Shown: one piece after another, positions 21,896 through 32,300 of the stretch
How positions within the stretch are numbered: position 1 is the stretch's first letter
Layout: every line of letters starts with the position of its first letter
Assembly (NCBI RefSeq): GCF_022759005.1
Contig: NZ_JAEMQA010000126.1
Span: forward strand, 1-32,353
Direction of reading: 5' to 3'
DNA length: 32,353 bases
From: Sulfuricurvum sp.
GTDB taxonomy: Bacteria; Campylobacterota; Campylobacteria; Campylobacterales; Sulfurimonadaceae
Notes under the pieces: model-generated
Database searches by the model: none
What the model saw: the letters and a program-made list of their open reading frames with translations, nothing else
Told to the model about the DNA's origin: nothing
Translations under genes and position numbers: made by a program

Positions 21896-22861
21896 TCAAA
21901 TCATCAAAACGAGCAAAGAGACCACTAAGCCCATTGCCGCAATGGTGATCCCCGTCGAAATTCTTTTGGTCATTTTAGGAAGACTGTTTTCTTTCAGAGC
22001 GTATTCTCCGATCAAGAAGACACCGACTTGTTTTCCTTCTGCATCAAGGATAGGTTTCCCCATGACGAAGTAATCGTCCTGCAAAAGGTATTTATCGCTC
22101 ACAAGCTGATCAAAATCGATAGTGGAAAGGAACTCGATAAAGTTTTCATCCCCTTTGGATTGGACGCTGATTTGGGACTTTCCGATTTTTTTATAGCTGA
22201 ATTCCTGTACCCGTTTCATATCCAAAAAATCTTTGTCGAGTACAATTTGGAACATTTGCTCTTTTGCCGCGTACGCATCAATCAAATAATCGGTTGATTT
22301 TTTCACTTCGAAGACACCGTTTTGCAGCGGAAAATAGGATGCGATGTAGACTTGACCCTCTTGATATTCTACGGCAGTGACGGGAGCATTGGTTGCGATT
22401 GCTTTTATGAGGGCTTTGGAATCATGAGCTAGAGAGGAAAGCTTGATGGCTTCAATCGAGGTCGCTGTTTTGATACCGTTTTTATCGTAAAGATCAAAGG
22501 CAATTTGGGTTTTTCCCGCGCTGTTGATTGAATCGGCCAGTTGTTTTAATTTTTGGGAGTTAGCGGCACCGTTGGCCGGATTGTTCATCGCCGCAGTGAA
22601 AGCCGGATTATCCAGCAGAGCTATTCCCACTGCCGAAATTTCACGCTGAGCGCTCTGAATCTGTGCATCCAAATCTTGGAAAAAGGTATCGCTTGTCGCT
22701 GCATAAAGATTTTTAGCACTTGTTTCGGTGGTAGAATTGAGATAGTGAAGTGTCCCCGCTATCCCTAAAAATGCGATAACCGTAATACTGGTAAACCAAA
22801 GACGCTTGTTTTTTCGTAGTTGTTCCATAAAAGCTTGAAATTTCAATATCAATGCAAACAT
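21896..22861 (-). CDS. membrane-anchored periplasmic Cache-like sensor protein with no cytoplasmic output domain
   Basis: TM1 (LWFTSITVIAFLGIAGTLHYL), about 250-aa periplasmic region with Cache-like features (IAFDLYDKNGIKTATS..., VYIASYFPLQNGVFEVKKSTDYL, YFVMGKPILDAEGKQVGVFLIG), TM2 (ITIAAMGLVVSLLVLMI) then stop. Confidence 0.7.
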   Translation of the reverse strand: MFALILKFQAFMEQLRKNKRLWFTSITVIAFLGIAGTLHYLNSTTETSAKNLYAATSDTFFQDLDAQIQSAQREISAVGIALLDNPAFTAAMNNPANGAANSQKLKQLADSINSAGKTQIAFDLYDKNGIKTATSIEAIKLSSLAHDSKALIKAIATNAPVTAVEYQEGQVYIASYFPLQNGVFEVKKSTDYLIDAYAAKEQMFQIVLDKDFLDMKRVQEFSYKKIGKSQISVQSKGDENFIEFLSTIDFDQLVSDKYLLQDDYFVMGKPILDAEGKQVGVFLIGEYALKENSLPKMTKRISTGITIAAMGLVVSLLVLMI

Positions 22862-22875
22862 TCATAATTCCTTAT

Positions 22876-22903
22876 ATACGTATTCTTTATTATAACATAT
22901 TTA
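22876..22903 (-). repeat. perfect 14-bp tandem duplication carrying two TATAAT boxes; candidate internal promoter
   Basis: + strand TTTATTATAACATA x2 (22876-22889, 22890-22903); minus strand TATGTTATAATAAA x2, upstream of the Cache gene. Confidence 0.65.
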
Positions 22904-22921
22904 TTATAACATAATAGTTAT

Positions 22922-24190
22922 TTAAGGCTCTAGCATCGAGTTTTGCCCCATCCGCTTAATCGGCAAGAAGAGATAGCTGAGGACCGTTCTTTTTCCGGTC
23001 ACGATGTTAACCACAGCCTCCATCCCCGGCATGATAGGGAGATTTTTTCCGAGGCTGTCTTTGTGGGCTTTGACTTTGACCGCATAGAGGATTTCCCCTT
23101 TTTGATTGGTGTAGCTATCGGGGCTGATGGAGACCAGCTCGCCGTCGATTTTTCCGTATTTGGCATAATCATAGGCGGTGATTTCGATACTCACTTTTTG
23201 TCCGATCCAGATACGTCCGCGGTCCAAGGCCCGTATATTGGCATCAATCATAAAGCCGCTCTCTGATGGGGTGATTTCAGCTACTTTGTCTCCGGGTTTA
23301 ATCGCGCCTCCGATGGTGTAGTAATAGAGTTTATTGACGACTCCTTTGACCGGAGAGGTGATTAAAAGCCGTTTTGTACGATCGACGCTTGCTTCGCTTT
23401 GTTGGGAAGTTTGGCTCAACTTGAGGCGAACGTCCTGAAGTTCATTGAGTGCTTTGGATTTGATTTCGGATTTGATTGAGTTTAGTTCGAAGAGTGCCTC
23501 GTTTGCTTTTCCCTTTGCAATAGGGATTTGATTTTTGACACTGTTAAGCTCGGTAATGAGATTTTGTTTTTTACTCATCTCCGCTAAGTACTCTTTTTTC
23601 GATCCGGCTCCCGATTTCATCAATTGTTCCGCGATAGCGGTATTTTGAGTCTCTACATCGAGTTCAGAGCTCAAATCTCTCAATTTCGCCTCTAAATCTT
23701 GGATTTCATATTTTTTTTGTTCTACTTTTTGCATGGCACTGTTGAGACGATCGGAGTTGTTGAGCTTTTCGCTGTAGTAGATTTGCATTTCGTTGTTGAC
23801 GATTTGGGGATATTTTTCACTGAAATCGGCACTGAATACCAAATTGGTGCCGTTGGTCATGCTTTCCAATCGGTGCTGTTTGGCTTGTAAGGATACTTTT
23901 TCGAGATCTTTTTCATTGGATTCCGCGGTGAATGATGCCTGTTCCAGCCGGTAGATGGGCTGATTGATTGAAACTAGATCTCCCTCGTTTACAAGTATTT
24001 GGGCAACAATCCCCCCCTCCATATGCTGTAATATTTTGGTTTGACCGGAAGGGATTACTTTTCCTTCACCGCGAACCACTTCGTCAATCTCTGAAAAAGC
24101 AGCCCAAAGTAAAGCGGTGAGTAAAAAAACTCCGATCGGAATGACGGTGATATAGTAGTTCCACCGTTTTTCGAGTGTCATTTTTTTCAT
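22922..24190 (-). CDS. HlyD-family type I secretion periplasmic adaptor
   Basis: VVRGEGKVIPSGQTKILQHMEGGIVAQILVNEGDLVSINQPIYRLE... and ITSPVKGVVNKLYYYTIGGAIKPGDKVAEITPSE; 1-nt overlap with ABC gene stop. Confidence 0.93.
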   Translation of the reverse strand: MKKMTLEKRWNYYITVIPIGVFLLTALLWAAFSEIDEVVRGEGKVIPSGQTKILQHMEGGIVAQILVNEGDLVSINQPIYRLEQASFTAESNEKDLEKVSLQAKQHRLESMTNGTNLVFSADFSEKYPQIVNNEMQIYYSEKLNNSDRLNSAMQKVEQKKYEIQDLEAKLRDLSSELDVETQNTAIAEQLMKSGAGSKKEYLAEMSKKQNLITELNSVKNQIPIAKGKANEALFELNSIKSEIKSKALNELQDVRLKLSQTSQQSEASVDRTKRLLITSPVKGVVNKLYYYTIGGAIKPGDKVAEITPSESGFMIDANIRALDRGRIWIGQKVSIEITAYDYAKYGKIDGELVSISPDSYTNQKGEILYAVKVKAHKDSLGKNLPIMPGMEAVVNIVTGKRTVLSYLFLPIKRMGQNSMLEP

Positions 24191-26307
24191 TATTGTTTAC
24201 TCACATTCTGAGATTGTAATTGTCGAAGAATATCATCTCTCGCCCCATCGGCGATAATGCGGCCGTTGTTGATGACCATAACTCGATCTACGAGATCCAG
24301 TGCGGCAAAACGGTGGGTAATGAGGATGAGTGTTTTGTTCGCAACAATCGGTTTGAGATGGTGGATCATCTCTCTTTCCAAACCGACGTCCATACCGGTA
24401 GTCGGTTCATCCAAAATGAGAATGGAGGGATCATTGATGAGCGAACGGGCCAATCCGACCAGATGTCTTTGTCCGACCGACAGGCGCGATCCTCCCTCGC
24501 CGACTTGGAAGTTTTCTCCCTCGCCGGAGCGTTTGACCAGCTCTTCCAGACCGGTCATCGCCAAGAGTTTGATGAGCATGTCTTTGCCGATGTTGCGACC
24601 GATTTCAATGTTCTCTTTTAGGGTTCCGTCAAACAAAAACGGCTCTTGGGGCATGATGCCGATATTGTCGCGCAGCTCTACCGGATGAATGGTATTGATT
24701 TCGTGTCCATCGATAAAAATGGATCCTGAACTCGGGGTATCCAATCCGGTCAAAAGGCGTAAAACGGTACTTTTCCCTGCTCCGGTCGGTCCAATAAAGC
24801 CGATTTTTTCACCCGGTTTGATTTTGAACGTAGCATTGTTCAGTGAAGGGTTTTTAGACCCTGAGTAGGTGAAAGAGACTTGATTAAATTCAATTTCGCC
24901 TTGGAGTTTTTTGATCCCGATGTCGATCGGTTTTTGGGTTTCGAGAGGGATATGCCAAAATTTATTGAGCGATTCGAGAGCCTCTTTGAACTCTTTGTAC
25001 TTACTCAGGAGTGTCGAAATATTGACAATCGGAACCATCGCTCTTCCGACCAATAATCCTAAAGCGACGAGTGCACCGATTGTGAGATTTTTCTCCTGTA
25101 TTTGATAAACCCCGACGACCAATGTCAAAACCGTCGCCAACTGCATAATGACATAGGAAATATTGGTCGCTAGATTGGTATACATTTGGATTTTGAGATT
25201 AACGAAATTGTAAAAATTGATCACTTGACGCCATTTGTGCAACCGTTTGGAGACAGCATTGGTCAGTTTGAGTGTCTCGATTCCTTTGATCGTTTCAAAC
25301 AGGTAGTTATGCTTTACCTGCCCGTCATGGAACAATTTTCTCCCTAAAGAGAAAATGGGGAGCTGTAAAACGATATTCACTACGATAATCGCAACCCCGC
25401 ATAAAAAAGTAACGATTGCGACACTCGGAGAAATGAGATAGATGACGATCAACGTCAAAAATACAAACGGCAAATCGAGGGCATAGGCGATGCTTTTGGA
25501 CATAAAAAAGTCACGAACCTGGGCGATTTCACGAAAAAGATTGGCTTTTGACCCGGCTAAGAGGTGATCGTGTTGGCTCTGAACCAACAACAATTTTTTG
25601 AGTAACTCCTCTTCCAAAGCACTTCCGATTTGCCGTCCCATGTTTTCGAGGATATAGGCACGTGCCATTTTGAAAAGAGCATCAAAAATAAAGATCAATA
25701 CGACACCGATTGTGAGAACAAAGAGCGTTTCTGTGGCAAAATTCGGGATAACGCGGTTATAAACGTTCATCGCATAGAGGGGGACGAGGAGAATAAATAT
25801 ATTGATAAATACCGTGAGAAGAGCCACTTTTTTAATGTCGGATTTGGCTTCAAGGAGATGGTTCCAAAACCACTCTTTTCCTTGTGTTTTATGCGACAAA
25901 ATAGTGTGAGGAATGATATCTTTGTAAAAATACAGAAGGGTATCGAATCGCTCAACCAGTTCGACCATCGTAGAGCTGCTTTTTTCATGGGTGATCGGAT
26001 CCAGAAGATAAACCGTCCCTTTGTCTAATCCCGTTAAAATCATTTCATCGGCATCCTCACCCGTGACAATACATGGAAAAATATGGGAATAGACGATGTC
26101 TGAAGACATCTCGGCTTCTTCAAAATTGAGACCGAAGTCCACGGCGCCATGTTGAAGATCTTCCACTTGCACATGACGTTTTGCCGGCGAGAGGATCGTG
26201 GAGATCGTTTTTAATTCTACATCTCCATGATAAAAATCAAGGATGTATTTGAACGACAGGAGAAGTCTATCGTGTGTTGATTGTTGAGAGTTGAGCGTTT
26301 CTTCCAT
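24190..26307 (-). CDS. type I secretion ABC transporter (permease/ATPase) with degenerate C39-like N-terminal domain
   Basis: Walker A GPTGAGKST, signature LSVGQRHLVGLARSL, Walker B SILILDEPTTGMD; N-terminal about 125 aa C39-like without the usual catalytic Cys context. Confidence 0.93.
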   Translation of the reverse strand: MEETLNSQQSTHDRLLLSFKYILDFYHGDVELKTISTILSPAKRHVQVEDLQHGAVDFGLNFEEAEMSSDIVYSHIFPCIVTGEDADEMILTGLDKGTVYLLDPITHEKSSSTMVELVERFDTLLYFYKDIIPHTILSHKTQGKEWFWNHLLEAKSDIKKVALLTVFINIFILLVPLYAMNVYNRVIPNFATETLFVLTIGVVLIFIFDALFKMARAYILENMGRQIGSALEEELLKKLLLVQSQHDHLLAGSKANLFREIAQVRDFFMSKSIAYALDLPFVFLTLIVIYLISPSVAIVTFLCGVAIIVVNIVLQLPIFSLGRKLFHDGQVKHNYLFETIKGIETLKLTNAVSKRLHKWRQVINFYNFVNLKIQMYTNLATNISYVIMQLATVLTLVVGVYQIQEKNLTIGALVALGLLVGRAMVPIVNISTLLSKYKEFKEALESLNKFWHIPLETQKPIDIGIKKLQGEIEFNQVSFTYSGSKNPSLNNATFKIKPGEKIGFIGPTGAGKSTVLRLLTGLDTPSSGSIFIDGHEINTIHPVELRDNIGIMPQEPFLFDGTLKENIEIGRNIGKDMLIKLLAMTGLEELVKRSGEGENFQVGEGGSRLSVGQRHLVGLARSLINDPSILILDEPTTGMDVGLEREMIHHLKPIVANKTLILITHRFAALDLVDRVMVINNGRIIADGARDDILRQLQSQNVSKQ

Positions 26308-26314
26308 TTAAATC

Positions 26315-29300
26315 CTAAAGTGCCAGTACATGCAGATCTGTTGTATGCCCGGATGTATCGGTAAGCGAGTATGTATGATTACCGCTGCTTAATGTGAAAT
26401 TACCGCTGTTGGCAGCGCCGCCGTCGATCGACCAAGAATTTACCCCGCTCAAAGAAAGATGTCCGGCTGATAAATCAGCAGATGCGGCATCTAGCGTGAG
26501 AGAATGTCCTACATTGGTTCCGGTAAAGGCGTAGAGTGAGTTAGCGTCTATTGTAAGACCTCCTGCTGATAGTCCAAGAGAATGGATATCGAGGGTTTCG
26601 ATATTCGTAAAGGCATTGGTGTCTGTGAGTGTGGTTGATGCCGTACTCCCAAAAAATGAGACCGTATCGTTTCCGCTGCTTCCGTTGAATTGAACCTTAT
26701 CAAGCTGGCTAAAGTCCAAAACGAGATTGTCATTGCCGGTTGTTCCGGCAATCGAGAGGTTGTCTGTTCCTAAGGATACGGTTTCGGAATGGATATCCAT
26801 CGAGGTAGTCCCGTTGATACTGACAGAACCCGAACCTGATAGGGTTGAAATGCCGCTGGATCCTATATCGGTATAGTTAAGGGTTGTCGTTCCCCCCGTA
26901 ACGTTAAGCGTTTCAATGCCAGAAACTTTTCCGCTGAGATTCATGGTTGCTGTCGTAATGAGGGTATCTCCTGTCCCGGTACCCAAATTAATGCTGCTCA
27001 GTGCTTGATCGATGGTGAGTGTTTCATCGCCGGTACTGCCACTCACGGATGTGGTAGCACTCAGTGTTGCACCGGTAATATCGACGTTGACACCGCTGGC
27101 GAGCGTAATAGCATCAGCACCGGAAATGTTTTGGGTGTATGTCGTGGAAGCGGTAAAATTGATTGTTTCATTAACGGATGCGGCAATAGCACTGAGCGTG
27201 TTATTCACATTATTGTCTACGTCAATGATTAACGCACCTGTTCCGGTAACCGTATGTCCGGAAATGATATCATCGGTTGTTTCCATTGTACCGCTTGAAA
27301 TGTTCAATGTATCGACATTGTTCAGATTTCCGGTATAGGTTCCTGTCCCACTCCAATCGACATTGACGGTTGTCGCTGCGGCGATGTTCGAAAAATCAGC
27401 CGTTAATGTCGCATCAAGGTTGGTAACGCTTAGTGTTCCGGTACCATTTACTGTCTTTGTACTGACCACAGAGGCGTCTGCGCTCAATGTTACTCCCGAT
27501 GCGATCGTTGCGGTAGCAGAAAGCGCTCCATTGGCAAAGGTCGCATTTTGGTTAACGTTGATCGTTTCAATACCGGTGATGTTGTTCATATTGAAAATCA
27601 AGCCGCTTTTATTGATATTTAGGACATCTGATGAACCGGCACTACCGTCAATGACCCCACTCAAGTTGCTGCTCAAAGTCGATAAAATATTGATCGTATC
27701 ATTCCCGCCGCTGGCGAAAATATTGACGGAGGCATTGTCGATATTATAGACATCATCATTGATGGTACCGGTGAGCGTTTGAACTCCTGTTCCGTCATTG
27801 ATCGTGAAGGTGCCGCTGTATCCGCTCAAGGTTTTAGTCGAGAGATCGACGCTGGATGCGGTTCCGGCTTCAATCGTGATATTCCCCGTTCCTGAATATT
27901 GCCCAATGGCATTTGCCTGTGCTCCGGTGAGTGTGACTAACGCACTTGTATTGAGTTTATCGAGTGCGCTTCCAAGGTTGACAGCCGTCAAATTCAGTGT
28001 ACTGGAGACATTCAGTGTCACATTGCCGGTGATGCTGTTGGTGAGTCCGCTGAAATTATTATTCGCCGCTGTCGTATCGGCGGTAATATTCAGTGCGCCG
28101 GCACCGGAGAGCGTCGCTGTTTTACCGTTGAGTGATGCCGCACTCATTGTTGCGGTGACGCCGCTATCGACGCTGATGGTAGAGAGGCTTCCCAAATTAC
28201 CGCTAAAGGCTGATGACGCGGTAAATTCAAGTGTTTTGGTCCCCGCTGTAGTAATCGCGGAAAAATTATACGCCGAATCGCTACTGTGTAAAACAGTGAT
28301 ATTTCCGGCACCCGTAACCGCTTTTCCGGTGACATCTGAGGCTCTAATGATGAGGGTCGCTCCGCTTGCTACGTAATAGCTTTCAATGTTGCTGAGTGTT
28401 GCGGCGCTTAAATCAACACTGTTCGCATTAATGTAGAGCTGATCCGTCCCTCCCCCTGCATTAATCGACGTATAGACAGAATTAATTTTGATCGTTTCAC
28501 CCGTTGTAGTGTTGGTCGTAAGGGTCGTACCGGTGTAATTGGTTAGATCAACAATCTCCATGCCGCTGATTTTTGTAAAATCGATGGCATTGTTCCCTGT
28601 GACAACGAGCGTATCTGAGGTCCCTCCGGTATCACTGATGAGATCACCGGCATTGGTGAATTTGGCACTATCGATGGTGATTGTCTCATTTCCGGTGTTT
28701 CCATAGATTTTGAGCATTCCGTTGGAATCTTTCGTGAACCCTGCCACACTTGCATTCAAAGCTCCTCCGGCAGAGAGGGTAAAGTTTGTTGTTCCGCCGC
28801 TGTTGAGCGTGACATGCGATAAATCGGTACCGTTCACATTGGTAGCGGTGAGGGTTCCGTTGACATTCACCGTTTTGCCCGAAAGTGTTGTCGAAGGAGC
28901 CGTGGTGGTCAATGTAGCCCCCGAGGAAACCGTTGCTGTTGTAGCAGCATTCAGTGTACCGCTCATGGCACTGGTGCCGCTTGTGATATTGAGATTTTCA
29001 ACACTGCTTAGATTGCTTGCGTTAATGGCGACATTGCCGCTGATATTGAGGGTATCGGTTCCTGCCCCGCCAACAATGGAGATATTGTTGATGGCGCTAT
29101 TGTTGATGGTATTGGTTCCGCCGGCACTGAGATTGACGGTTTTAAATCCATTTCCTCCGTTATTCGCCTCAGTTGCGAGCGTTGCGGTAGACCCTGCGCC
29201 CAATTTCAAAATTTCGATATTGGTTACATTCGTTAATTGAGCATCTGTGATGGTCGCACCTGCATCGGTAATCTCCAGAGTATCCGAACCGCTCGTATCG

Positions 29301-32300
29301 GAGATGATATCGGTGGAGGTCAAATTACTGCTGTTAATTTTGAAAGTATCATTACCGCTACCGCCCGCTAATGTATCTGCGAGGGTTCCTGCAATGATGA
29401 TATCGTTACCGCTACCGCCAGTGATACTGTTGGCAATCGTCGATACTCCCGTAAGTGTCACTGCGGCTGAAGCGCTTGATGCATCGACGATAACTTTGGC
29501 TATATTGGAGTAGGTTTTGCCGCTATTCATATCAAGTGTTGCCGTTACTCCCGTGACACTAACCGTATCAGTAGCACCCGCAAAACCGGTAAAGGTGGTA
29601 AACGAGGATGCCTGTGCCGATGAAATGGTATCGGTTTGGGTACCGGCACCTTGATAAAATTTCAATTCCTCGATTCCGGTTGTGGTTGCAGTAGAGAGAT
29701 TGAAATTCGCGTTTGCATCAGTCCAGATAATGTCGGTTCCCCCGCCCGTATCGTTGATGGAATCTGTAGAAATATCGGCTGTTGCCGTGTAGCGATAGGT
29801 ATCATTATCCGCTCCACCATCCATATAATCGGCTCCTGCACCGCCCATTAGGGTATCGTTGCCGGAACCTCCGTAGAGGGTATCGCTTTTAGTGGATCCG
29901 GTGATCGTGTCATCACCCGCACCGCCACTGAGGGTTATCGTTCCGGTGTAAGAGGTGAGGGTAGAGTTGAGGGTGAGGGTGTCGTTGTTGCCGGTTCCGT
30001 TGATTTGCAGTGCACCGGCACCTGTGAACGTGAGTCCACTCACTGATGTTGAAGTGTCGGCATTATTGATGATCAAAGTCCCCGCATCGGCGATGCTCAT
30101 CGTATCACCGCTTAACGCACTGGCATCAAGATTAAGTGTTTTTGTACTTGCGATACTCAGATTGTTTACACCTGTGATATCACCGCTAAACGTTGTATTG
30201 GCGTTTACATTGATGGTTTCGATTTTAGTGATGGCGGAGGCATTTTGGGTAATGGCACTGCCGATTGTTAAGACATCGGTAGCAGCACTATTGCTACCGG
30301 TATAGGTGCTTCCGCCAACGGTTGCGGCTTTGATCGTGACACCGGTGGTCATTGCTGAGGCATTGATACTCAATGTTCCGCCGTTTGCACTCGCATCAAT
30401 CGTAGAGAGCCCCATTGTCGTAGCATTGGCACCCAGAACAATGGAGCCGGTATAGCTATTAGCGTCCAATGTCGGGATGGATAAAAATCCAGCGAGATTA
30501 GCATCGGCTACGGAGGTTGACCCTGTAATTTTTAAAATATCATTGCTGCCTGAACCGATGAGTTTTGCATTCGCCGTCGTGTCGGTGAGTGCTGTTGAAG
30601 TATAAACAAAGGTATCAATGCCGCTTCCGCCGACAAGGCTCACACCGCTGAGCTGTGTTTCGTTGGAGCCGATATTAAACGTGTTGGTACCGTTGGCTAA
30701 CTTGATTTGATCGATATTGCTAAGTCCGCTGAATCTCGTATCATCCGCAATCGTTCCCGCATTTAAAAATTGGAGAATATCGGTTGTTCCCGCACCGCCG
30801 CCTACTATATGATCGGCGCTTGTGAGATTTGACAAAGTGTAATTATATGTATTGGTACCGCTGGTTCCGGCATAGAGCGTCGCGATGCCTCCCCCCACGC
30901 TGTTCACATCGACACTCACCGTATTGGTACCGTTTGCTAATTGTATTTTTTCGATGTTGGTGATCGAGCTGAGCATGGAATCGGTGAGGGTTCCCGCTGT
31001 CGTAAAGGAGAGGGTATCGTTATCTCCCGCTCCGTTGATTTTATCGAGAGCACTGAAATTGGCTATCGCATAGTTAAAGATATCCGTTGAGCTTCCGCCG
31101 ATGAGCTGTACTCCGTTGAGTTGGGTCGTATCTAGGCTAATTGTGTTGGCAACGTCTGCAAATTGAACGTATTCGATATTGGAGACATTTGAAAATCCGG
31201 AGGCATTATTGATGACTCCGCCATCTCTGAAGAAAATAGTGTCATTGCCGCTATTGCCGTTTATGGTATCGGTATTTGTGAGTTCGGAAGCAAACAGATA
31301 CACACTGTCGTCTCCGCTTCCCATATCGATAGTATCGCTGCCGGCATTTGCGGATGATGAAACACTGGAAAGAGGACTCATATAAATAGCGTCGTTACCG
31401 GAACCTGAATTGATCAGATTGGCATTGGTGTTGCCCACAATCGTATCATTTCCATTGCTTCCGACTACGGTATTAAACCCAAAGATCGTATCTGTAGCGG
31501 ATGGGGTACCGACCAATCGGGCAAACGATTGTCCGGCGGTTGCATTGATATCGATGTACACGGCTCCGGAAGCAAGCTCGCTATAATCGATTCGGTCATT
31601 TCCATTAAATGCGGTAGCATTGTCCCCACCATAAAGGGTGTCGCCCTCAAGCATACCGTAGAGTACATCATTTCCGGCATTACCATAGAGGGTATCTGCG
31701 GCGCCATCAGCGCTATTGGCACTGTTGTAGGCAGTTCCGCCTCCACGTAGAATATCATCGCCTGATCCGCCGCTGAGAATATCTATTCCGCTTCCCCCTG
31801 CGATAGTATCGTTGTTTGATCCTCCGTCAATAGAGTCATTGCCTGCAGCACCGAAGAGGGAGTCATTGCCTCCGTTGCCTAAAATCGTATTATCCAAACC
31901 ATTTCCGGCGATCAGATCCGCACCGCTATTGGAACCGGAAATATTTTCAATACTGTCGAGGAGGGTGACACTACCCCCTCCACCGGTTGCTTGGGCTGAG
32001 GTGAGCGCTAAATCTATGGCAACGGCGCTGCTTGCATTGTAAAAGTTCAAGATATCGGTATTATTACCGCCTATAATGGTATTGGTTGCGGTTGAAAGAG
32101 AGAGTTCAAAGGTATCGTTCCCGTCATTTCCTGACAAAATATTGATTCCGCTCTCACCGTTTAGGTAGTCATCGCCGCTTCCGCCATAGAGGGTATCATT
32201 GTTGTTTCCTCCCCAAAGGCTGTCGTTACCAAGACCTCCGTAAATAGTATCGTTGCCATCTTCTCCATAGAGAAAATCATCGCCGCTTTGGCTTCCGTCG

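Noticed and set aside
27798-29513. Long plus-strand ORFs opposite the RTX gene (192, 176, 88 aa and others)
   Set aside because: They are antisense to a highly repetitive coding region with biased codons, show low-complexity Val/Leu/Pro/Ser translations, and have no recognisable family; artefacts of the RTX codon pattern.
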